DNA of 11,502 nucleotides from an uncultured Methylophilus sp. (lineage in GTDB: Bacteria; Pseudomonadota; Gammaproteobacteria; Burkholderiales; Methylophilaceae), in assembly GCA_936943315.1 (NCBI GenBank), contig CAKZJM010000271.1:1-11502 (forward strand), read 5' to 3'. The notes under the pieces are model-generated. The model searched no databases. It was not told the origin of the DNA and worked only from the letters and a program-made list of their open reading frames with translations. The first letter of the stretch is position 1. Each line of letters opens with the position of its first letter. Below, in pieces: positions 6,319 to 11,502 of this stretch. A program made the translations under genes and the position numbers.

Positions 6319-7218
6319 TCACGCTTGTCGCGTGGCTTCGTCACTGTCCGCAACCGAAGCAAAAAGCGGATGGTATTTTAACCCTTTTGCCCAAAAACCA
6401 GAAGTGTTTTCTGGTCTATTTGCAATCAATGCATCTGCTTTTTCTGCGCTATCCACTGCTACGAACACCGAAGCACCTGAACCACTCATACGGGCATCGC
6501 CGTATTGTTTTAACCAGGCCAGTGTATTGGCAACTTGAGGATAAATTTCACAAACGACGGCTTCCATATCGTTTCTGGCTTGCCGCCAGAACGCGCCTGA
6601 ATTAGCGCCGTTTGAAAAGTCCGCTATTCTCAATGGTTTCGAGTCTCTTGTCAATGCTTGATGTGCAAAAATTTGCGCAGTCGGCACCTCGACCTGCGGT
6701 GTGATGACCACATAGTATTTTTCCAGCATGGCAGGCGGTAGCGCCACGGCAGATAATTGTTCACCCACGCCTTCTGCCCAGGCCGGCTGGCCAAAGATAA
6801 AGACGGGCACATCTGCACCCAGGCTCAGGCCGATGTGCATCAGTTGTTGCCGTGAGTAGCCTAATTGCCATTGCTGGTTGAGCGTCAGCAGTACCGTGGC
6901 CGCATCTGAGCTGCCGCCACCGAGGCCGCCACCCATCGGGGTGCGCTTGTGGCAAACAATCTCAGCGCCCAGCGTGCAGCCACTGGCCTGTTGCAGAGCG
7001 CGTGCAGCGCGCACCGTGAGATCTTTTTCTGCGGGAACGCCGGGCAGTGGATTGAGAAGGAGAATCTGGCCATCCGTGCGGGGGCGAATCTCCAGCGTGT
7101 CACCATGATTGAGTAATAGAAACAGGCTTTGCAGGGTGTGGTAGCCATCGGCACGGCGGCCGGTGATATGCAAAAACAGGTTGATTTTACAGGGGGCAGA
7201 ATAGGCGGTAGCGTCCAT
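6319..7218 (-). CDS. ispE: 4-diphosphocytidyl-2-C-methyl-D-erythritol kinase
   Basis: IspE phosphorylates CDP-methylerythritol with ATP in the MEP (non-mevalonate) route to isoprenoid precursors in the cytoplasm. It is a GHMP kinase of 299 residues, slightly longer than the E. coli enzyme. Motifs in order: PCKINLFLHI (9-18) with the active-site Lys at 11; the phosphate loop PMGGGLGGGSSDAA (94-107); GADVPVF (134-140) with the catalytic Asp at 136; and the C-terminal GHMP motif MSGSGASVF (244-252). No strong Shine-Dalgarno precedes the ATG. On the minus strand TACAAT lies only 7 bases before the ATG, which would suit a leaderless transcript, but no good -35 is seen. It follows the carbonic anhydrase gene by 59 bases and precedes tRNA-Gln by 24. 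In most relatives lolB is its immediate upstream neighbour. Confidence 0.97.
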   Translation of the reverse strand: MDATAYSAPCKINLFLHITGRRADGYHTLQSLFLLLNHGDTLEIRPRTDGQILLLNPLPGVPAEKDLTVRAARALQQASGCTLGAEIVCHKRTPMGGGLGGGSSDAATVLLTLNQQWQLGYSRQQLMHIGLSLGADVPVFIFGQPAWAEGVGEQLSAVALPPAMLEKYYVVITPQVEVPTAQIFAHQALTRDSKPLRIADFSNGANSGAFWRQARNDMEAVVCEIYPQVANTLAWLKQYGDARMSGSGASVFVAVDSAEKADALIANRPENTSGFWAKGLKYHPLFASVADSDEATRQA

Positions 7219-7245
7219 GGCCGCTATTGTAAAGCAAGCAAGGGC

Positions 7246-7271
7246 GTCATCGCCATGTTGATGGCGATGAC
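7246..7271. repeat. Perfect 11-base-pair hairpin between the carbonic anhydrase gene and ispE
   Basis: GTCATCGCCAT and its exact reverse complement ATGGCGATGAC flank a 4-base loop (7257-7260). It begins 6 bases after the upstream stop codon in the minus-strand message and ends 27 bases before the ispE start. No T-run follows on either strand, so it is not a standard intrinsic terminator. It could stabilise the upstream message's 3' end, mark a processing site or insulate the two genes. Confidence 0.75.
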
Positions 7272-7277
7272 TGCGTG

Positions 7278-8744
7278 TTATTCCAGGATCATGCGGCCCT
7301 GACCGTCTTGCAATGGGCGCTGGTTAGGCTCACCGATGGCTTGCTGCAAGGTGCCCAATTGGAATTTGGATAATTTGAGCGGCTCTTTCATGATGACCCA
7401 TTGCACGCCTTCGGTACACGGTGGCGCGGTCAGCGAGCCGCTATAACGGTAATAGGCTGGCTTGTTCGGCATTAAGTCAGCCGGGGTGACGCGAATGGCC
7501 AGCGGTTTGCTCTGTTCTTTTTCTTTAGGCACACTGCCCAGCAGTTTTTCAAACGCAGGGTTTTCGCTGCCTTCTTCGAGCATGACGGCGATGATCACGC
7601 GGTGGCCAGCCTTATCCTCATGCACCATGTGCAGTTCGGCGGCAAACGTCTTCTGTTTGATCTGGTGTTCGCTAGGCACATGCACACTAATATATTTGAG
7701 CTGGTATGGTTTCTGGTCCAGCACCATCATATTGCCGCTCCCTGCATCCAGAATCAGGCTGTGATCCTTGAGGGCGATATTCTTAAGCGGGAACTTCTGC
7801 AAGCGCTTGATCGGTTTAAGCGCAGCGCTGATGGTGTTATCAATATTAATGGGGGATTGCTGGCTGCCTGCATTGCACGCGGCAAATTCAGGATTCAGGC
7901 TGCCCCATTTCTCCGGTCCGCGTGGGCCGCTGTAGGCCCATGATTTGTCGCCGGCGTTCTCTTTTTTGCCAGCCTCATTTTTGGCCGCTTTATCCTTGTC
8001 TTTGCCAGCGTCATTTTTGCCGGTTTCAGCGTTTTTGTCTGCTTTGGCAGCCGGGTCTGGCTTGCCGGAGGCTGCTTTGCTGTCAGCGGGTTTGGCGTCG
8101 GCTTTAGCGTCGGGCTTGGCCGTGGGCTTGGTGGCAGCCGGTTTCGCTTCAGCTGGCGCTTTTTCTTCTGGCGCCGAGTTGGCGGGGGCTGCGGCGGCCG
8201 GTTCGGCCACGCTGTCGGGCGCAACCGGCTTATCTTTGCTGCTGGCGACGGCAGGCTTCACCGGATTCGCCGCGCGTTTGGCGGCCGCTTCCTGGCGCTG
8301 TTTTTCTTTGGCTTGCCATTTGCACACATATTGCTGTGCGACTTCAACCTCAGACTCAGGCAGGGGCTCAATGAAATCTGCCTGCTTGGCAGTGGTGCCG
8401 GCAGAGTAGACCAGTTCTTCGTCTTCGTATTGAAACACCTGGATGGTGGCTGCCTTGCGTTTGTCGCAATCAAAATACCATAAGGCTTTGGCGTGGTTGT
8501 ATACGCGGTCTACAGATTCTACGTTTTTTTGCGGGGTGCTGTAATCGACCTTGACCCAGGCCTTGATGTAAGGTTTTTCTTCAAGCAGCGATTGCTTGTC
8601 TATCATGAGCTGGTTGTAATCCGTTTTTTTGATCGACAGCCATTGCGATGCATGGCTGTGACCAGGCAGCAGGCATAGCACTAGCCACAGGCTAGAAGCC
8701 AGCCAAAAGCGACGATAACAGGAGGTAAACAGGACACTACTCAT
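7278..8744 (-). CDS. Exported adhesin-E-like / alpha-carbonic-anhydrase-like fusion lacking one zinc-ligand His
   Basis: A 488-residue predicted periplasmic or surface protein. A signal peptide covers about 1-32 (hydrophobic 13-27, cleavage likely after SHA). Residues about 33-145 resemble the surface-adhesin protein E family, with Cys93 and Cys141 as a possible disulfide. Residues about 150-267 are a low-complexity Ala/Lys/Pro/Glu/Asp linker. Residues about 268-488 form an alpha-carbonic anhydrase domain: QQSPINI (295-301), VPSEH (356-360), E370 and H372 in ELHMVH, GSLTAPPCTEGVQW (436-449), NQRPLQ (474-479), and the expected Cys290-Cys443 pair. Of the three zinc histidines (94, 96 and 119 in human CA II numbering), the last two are H355 and H372, but the first is Ser353. 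Thr200 is also Ala440. Active family members hydrate CO2 to bicarbonate; here catalysis is doubtful and a binding role is possible. No good ribosome binding site is seen. It lies between lolB and ispE, 72 bases after lolB. Confidence 0.88.
   Translation of the reverse strand: MSSVLFTSCYRRFWLASSLWLVLCLLPGHSHASQWLSIKKTDYNQLMIDKQSLLEEKPYIKAWVKVDYSTPQKNVESVDRVYNHAKALWYFDCDKRKAATIQVFQYEDEELVYSAGTTAKQADFIEPLPESEVEVAQQYVCKWQAKEKQRQEAAAKRAANPVKPAVASSKDKPVAPDSVAEPAAAAPANSAPEEKAPAEAKPAATKPTAKPDAKADAKPADSKAASGKPDPAAKADKNAETGKNDAGKDKDKAAKNEAGKKENAGDKSWAYSGPRGPEKWGSLNPEFAACNAGSQQSPINIDNTISAALKPIKRLQKFPLKNIALKDHSLILDAGSGNMMVLDQKPYQLKYISVHVPSEHQIKQKTFAAELHMVHEDKAGHRVIIAVMLEEGSENPAFEKLLGSVPKEKEQSKPLAIRVTPADLMPNKPAYYRYSGSLTAPPCTEGVQWVIMKEPLKLSKFQLGTLQQAIGEPNQRPLQDGQGRMILE
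7944..8297 (-). repeat. Low-complexity Ala/Lys/Pro-rich linker within the carbonic-anhydrase-like protein
   Basis: About 118 residues (150-267) are dominated by Ala, Lys, Pro, Asp and Glu with loose repeats such as KPDAKADAKPADSKA. The composition resembles TonB-type or wall-spanning flexible linkers. It shifts from Pro/Ala-rich at the start to Lys/Asp/Asn-rich near the anhydrase domain, and would let the two folded domains sit far apart. Its skewed base use creates open frames on the opposite strand. Confidence 0.85.
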
Positions 8745-8816
8745 ACTGCCATTATCGACGCCTCGCGCTGAATCTTTAATCAGCCTAGCGGGGAAAATGG
8801 TGAGTAGGAGGTGTGC

Positions 8817-9461
8817 TTACCAGTGCTGGATGACCAGCTTCAGGCGGATATCTTGTTGCTGCAGGCGCGTACTGTAAGGCAGTTGTTCCACGCTGCTGTT
8901 GAGCGCCGTCTGGCGATAATCATCATAAGAGATTTGCCATTCATCCTGCGTCAGGCTGGCGGGCGCGCCACTCTCCAGGTAATTGGCCTGGAACGGACTG
9001 GCTGTATGCGGAATGCCGAGTACCCACTGGGTTAATCCCGCCAGCGGTAAGCGCCAGCCAAGCAGGCGCTCGGTCAGGCTGCCAACATCTGAGGCAGTAT
9101 GCTGTTTACCTGCTTGGTCTGTGAGGGTGACCGCTTGGGCCGTGCGCTGGATGAGTGCCACTTGTTGGCCAAGCGGGCTGAAAATGCGCATGGTATCGGT
9201 CTGGTCATGATGTTGCCATTCCATGCGTGCGGTATAGCCTTTCCCGGCATACTGTACCGCGAGCTTGGCCTCCAGGCTGAACGCCTGGGCCGCTTGCAAC
9301 CGCTGCGTGCGCTGTTGCGACAGCGTAGTGGCGGTGGTTTGAGTGGGGGGCTCAGGCAAAGAAACACAGCCTGCCAGGCCCAGGCTGAATGCCAGACTCA
9401 GCAGGGCAGCTGCTACGCGGCTGCTCATGGCCTCAGGACTGCGCGTGAGCGTGAACCGCAT
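8817..9461 (-). CDS. lolB: Outer-membrane lipoprotein receptor LolB
   Basis: LolB takes lipoproteins from the periplasmic carrier LolA and inserts them into the outer membrane, where it is itself anchored. The 214-residue protein has a lipoprotein signal peptide with lipobox LAGC (29-32), so mature LolB begins at Cys32. The following beta-rich region with RMEWQHHDQTDTMRIFSPLGQ (79-99, quoted in part as the family hallmark FSPLGQ) and the LLGWRLPL segment (133-140) fit the family. The ATG overlaps the upstream stop codon by one base (TAATG), implying translational coupling to the TPR gene. A second ATG at codon 12 would leave a more typical signal peptide length, so the start is not fully certain. 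Synteny with the TPR gene, ispE and prs supports the call. Confidence 0.93.
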   Translation of the reverse strand: MRFTLTRSPEAMSSRVAAALLSLAFSLGLAGCVSLPEPPTQTTATTLSQQRTQRLQAAQAFSLEAKLAVQYAGKGYTARMEWQHHDQTDTMRIFSPLGQQVALIQRTAQAVTLTDQAGKQHTASDVGSLTERLLGWRLPLAGLTQWVLGIPHTASPFQANYLESGAPASLTQDEWQISYDDYRQTALNSSVEQLPYSTRLQQQDIRLKLVIQHW

Positions 9462-11167
9462 TACAGGGCAGATTTCAGTTTTTGGGCAGTGGCTACCAAT
9501 GTTTCATTATTTGGATTGGCGGTCAGCGCCTGGTCCAGAATTTGTTGCGCTTCATCGCGTTTGCCCTGTTTCCATAGCACCTCTGCCAGGTGGGCCGCAA
9601 TTTCAGGGTCCTGCTGAATGGTATAGGCGCGGCGCAACTCCTCGGTGGCGCGATTCAAATCTCCCAGGCGGTAATAGACCCAACCCAGGCTGTCCATGAT
9701 GTAATGATCTTCAGGCGCAAGCTTGGTGGCCGTTTCAATCAGGTTCTTGGCCTCCATCAGCTTGATGTTGCGGTCAGCGTAAGAGTAGCCCAGTGCATTG
9801 TAAGCCGGAGCCATGTCAGGCTTCATTTTAATCACCTTGTTCAAGGTGTCTTCCATGACATCAAACTTGCCTTTGCGCTCGGCATTCAAGGCATAGTCAT
9901 ACTGCAACTCAGGGCTTTCCGGGAATGTTTGTACCGCTTTCTCCAGCAGCGCAAACGCTTCATCGTTCCGCTTGGCCTGGTTGAGCATCAGGGCTTCGTT
10001 TTGGATAACGAGGGCTTGCTGCTCGGGCGTCAGGCCGTCCACGTTATCGAGCATGGTAATGGCAGCGTCGATGCCGTCGCGTCTGGCAATGATGGCCGCT
10101 GCCGCCATGCGGCCCGCCAAAAACTGCTCTCCGTCAGTGATCTTGTCAAACCATTGCTGGGCGCGGGCATCGTCTTTTTGCTCGGCTGCCGAGCGGCCCA
10201 GGTTGAAATACACTTTGTTGGGTTCTTTAAACCCAACCTCCAATGCATGCTCAAGGCGCAAGTCGGCAAAACTGTATTCTTTTGCATCCAATGCCAACAG
10301 GCCGACAATCACGTTCATTTCCGGGTTGTCTTTATGGCGTTCGAGCAATTTGGTGAACTCAACCTTGGCATCGGTGGTGTTTTTTTGTACCAGTAAGGCA
10401 CGGGCCAATGCCAGGCGGATCTGGTCAGCTTCAGGGTTGGCTTTTAAAAAGTCGCGGTAAAAAGCGATGCCTTTTTGCGGATCCCGTTCACTCAGCATCT
10501 GGCCACGGATTTGTGCGGGTGGCTCCCAGCCTGGACGCAGTTTGGAAGCGGCTTTCAGTTCAGCCTCCATCAGGCTTTCGTCGTGGGCAAAGTAGGCGGC
10601 TTGCGAGATGGCAAAATGCGCTTCAGGCAATTTGGGATAAGGCTTGGCGAGTTGCTGAATCGCTTCCAGCACCGCTTTCTTGTCCGTCACCCGCATCAGC
10701 ACGCTGTTGAGCTCCATGAAGGCATTGGGACGGATATTCTCGTTAGCCAGGACCTTCTGGATTTGCGGCACGGCTTTTTGCAGGTTGCCGTTCGCAATCA
10801 GCAACTGGCTGGCCGCCTGCGCCGCCGGGATGGAATCGGGGGCCAGCTCTGCCCACAGTTCGGCCGATGGCAGCGCCAGTTGTGGTGTGCGGGCAATGGT
10901 GGCGGCTTGTGTGGCGCGTTCTGCCAGCAGCGGGTCGCGCGTTTGTTTGGCTAAATCCAGGAACAACTGGCCTGCCAGCACAAACTCACCACGTTGCGCG
11001 GCGACTTCCCCCAACAGGTATTTATAAACAAACTCAGCCGTCGGGGCGTTTATGGTGGGCGAAGTGCTGGCCGACCAGGCCGGGGTTGCCAGTAATGCCA
11101 GCCAGAGCGCTAGGGTCGTACGGCGCTTTGCGGTGGGTTTGAGCGTAAATCGGCTGGTTTGAGGCAT
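9461..11167 (-). CDS. Exported tetratricopeptide-repeat protein upstream of lolB (LbcA-like position)
   Basis: A 568-residue exported protein built mostly of TPR helices, a scaffold for protein binding. I chose the ATG at 11165-11167 over one 23 codons upstream. It has AGGA seven bases before it and gives a clear signal peptide (Lys/Arg-rich start, hydrophobic LALWLALLATPAWSA, cleavage near residue 32). Recognisable TPR units cluster in the C-terminal half, for example PDMAPAYNALGYSYADRN, EDHYIMDSLGWVYYRLGDL and PEIAAHLAEVLWKQGKRDEA; the N-terminal half is more divergent. In Pseudomonas aeruginosa the gene at this place is the lipoprotein LbcA (PA4667), partner of the protease CtpA. Here there is no lipobox Cys after the signal peptide, so a soluble periplasmic form is inferred. 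It is the first gene of the minus-strand block and overlaps lolB by one base. Confidence 0.88.
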   Translation of the reverse strand: MPQTSRFTLKPTAKRRTTLALWLALLATPAWSASTSPTINAPTAEFVYKYLLGEVAAQRGEFVLAGQLFLDLAKQTRDPLLAERATQAATIARTPQLALPSAELWAELAPDSIPAAQAASQLLIANGNLQKAVPQIQKVLANENIRPNAFMELNSVLMRVTDKKAVLEAIQQLAKPYPKLPEAHFAISQAAYFAHDESLMEAELKAASKLRPGWEPPAQIRGQMLSERDPQKGIAFYRDFLKANPEADQIRLALARALLVQKNTTDAKVEFTKLLERHKDNPEMNVIVGLLALDAKEYSFADLRLEHALEVGFKEPNKVYFNLGRSAAEQKDDARAQQWFDKITDGEQFLAGRMAAAAIIARRDGIDAAITMLDNVDGLTPEQQALVIQNEALMLNQAKRNDEAFALLEKAVQTFPESPELQYDYALNAERKGKFDVMEDTLNKVIKMKPDMAPAYNALGYSYADRNIKLMEAKNLIETATKLAPEDHYIMDSLGWVYYRLGDLNRATEELRRAYTIQQDPEIAAHLAEVLWKQGKRDEAQQILDQALTANPNNETLVATAQKLKSAL

Positions 11168-11462
11168 AGGGGATTCCTGTTTAATTAGTCTGTTGATGAA
11201 CAGTGCCATGACTGAGATATGAGGGTTGGTTTGCAATACTGAATTTTTGTTTAGTCCGTGACAGTTGCTGCAAGTTCATCCATAATGTGCGATTTGTAAC
11301 TGAATTGTAATTGGCGCTTTGGTGCCGGCTAAAATGCCGTGAAACAAGAGTGTTTTAGCACTATAACTTTTTGGTGAAATCTTTGTCTAGGGATTTGCTG
11401 GTGAGCGCTGGCTTTGCCAGCTGTAAACTGTCATTTTTAGTAGGTAGGTGTGTGAAAGAATC
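11168..11462. promoter_or_regulatory. Divergent intergenic region between the TPR gene and an unidentified gene
   Basis: This 295-base region should hold promoters for both divergent genes. On the plus strand TATAAC (11362-11367) could be a -10 box but its -35 region is poor; TTGTAA (11305-11310) and TAAAAT (11330-11335) are spaced 19 apart, longer than ideal. Two near-identical 9-mers, TTGTAACTG (11294-11302) and TTGTAATTG (11305-11313), repeat with an 11-base period. A short hairpin, GCTGGC-TTT-GCCAGC, lies at 11407-11421 in what would be the leader of the plus-strand gene. No small gene is evident. Confidence 0.35.
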
Positions 11463-11502
11463 ATGGCAAATTTAACAGTAGAAGCAATCGAATTGACCCG
11501 AA
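11463..11502 (+). CDS. Start of an unidentified protein (first 13 codons, cut by window edge)
   Basis: ATG at 11463 opens the frame MANLTVEAIELTR, which runs to the window end without a stop. GAAAG five bases upstream of ATC-ATG is a weak ribosome binding site; an in-frame GTG five codons upstream is a less likely alternative. In related genomes hemA or other genes lie divergently here, but this N-terminus does not look like HemA. Thirteen residues are too few to name a family. Confidence 0.45.
   Translation, partial: MANLTVEAIELTR

Noticed and set aside
7945..8409. Open frame of about 154 codons on the plus strand opposite the carbonic-anhydrase-like gene
   Set aside because: It mirrors the Ala/Lys-rich linker, whose skewed codons leave the complementary strand free of stops. 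The translation is a Leu/Ala/Ser-rich artefact with no recognisable family.
9590..10396. Open frame of 268 codons on the plus strand opposite the TPR gene
   Set aside because: The minus-strand frame encodes clear TPR repeats and a signal peptide and continues well beyond it; the plus-strand translation has no recognisable domain or ribosome binding site support.
11168..11236. 23-codon N-terminal extension of the TPR protein from an upstream ATG
   Set aside because: The downstream ATG at 11165-11167 has a good ribosome binding site and starts directly at a standard signal peptide; the extension would bury that signal peptide.
1..11502. CRISPR arrays, insertion sequences, integrase or toxin-antitoxin genes
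   Set aside because: I saw no regularly spaced repeats, transposase-like frames or terminal inverted repeats; the two added genes carry no visible mobile-element flanks.

Overview
The window carries a block of housekeeping genes, almost all on the minus strand, typical of beta- and gammaproteobacteria. Read in transcription order (right to left) it is: TPR protein, lolB, an alpha-carbonic-anhydrase-like protein, ispE, tRNA-Gln(UUG), prs, rplY (long CTC-type L25), pth, and, after an interruption, ychF. Remembered conserved order in these classes is TPR-lolB-ispE-tRNA-prs-rplY-pth-ychF. The protein sequences look betaproteobacterial. My best guess is a Methylophilaceae-type methylotroph, but this rests on overall resemblance and gene order, not on a search.

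Two genes look like additions to that order. The first is a plus-strand membrane CHASE-PAS-GGDEF-EAL protein (995-3775). It lies between ychF and pth and faces pth tail to tail with a gap of only 3 bases. The second is an exported fusion of an adhesin-E-like domain, a long Ala/Lys/Pro linker and an alpha-carbonic anhydrase domain (7278-8744), between lolB and ispE. Its anhydrase domain keeps most family hallmarks, but the first zinc-ligand histidine is replaced by serine, so it may not be an ordinary carbonic anhydrase.

Region by region: 1-765 is the 5' part of ychF, cut by the window edge. 766-994 is a divergent intergenic region. 995-3775 is the c-di-GMP gene. 3779-4351 is pth. 4372-4400 is a strong intrinsic terminator. 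4430-5041 is rplY. 5042-5155 is a dense series of hairpins, three of them followed by T-tracts. 5156-6106 is prs, with a TTG start. 6173-6213 is a terminator. 6218-6294 is tRNA-Gln. 6319-7218 is ispE. 7278-8744 is the carbonic anhydrase fusion. 8817-9461 is lolB and 9461-11167 is the TPR protein, overlapping by one base. 11168-11462 is a divergent intergenic region. 11463 onward is the first 13 codons of an unrecognised plus-strand gene.

Functionally the block mixes envelope biogenesis (LolB, TPR protein), isoprenoid precursor synthesis (IspE), PRPP supply (Prs) and translation (tRNA-Gln, L25, Pth, YchF). The most notable regulatory structure is in the prs-rplY-pth part, where stacked terminator-like hairpins suggest graded readthrough or L25 feedback. 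The most notable protein is the carbonic-anhydrase-like fusion.
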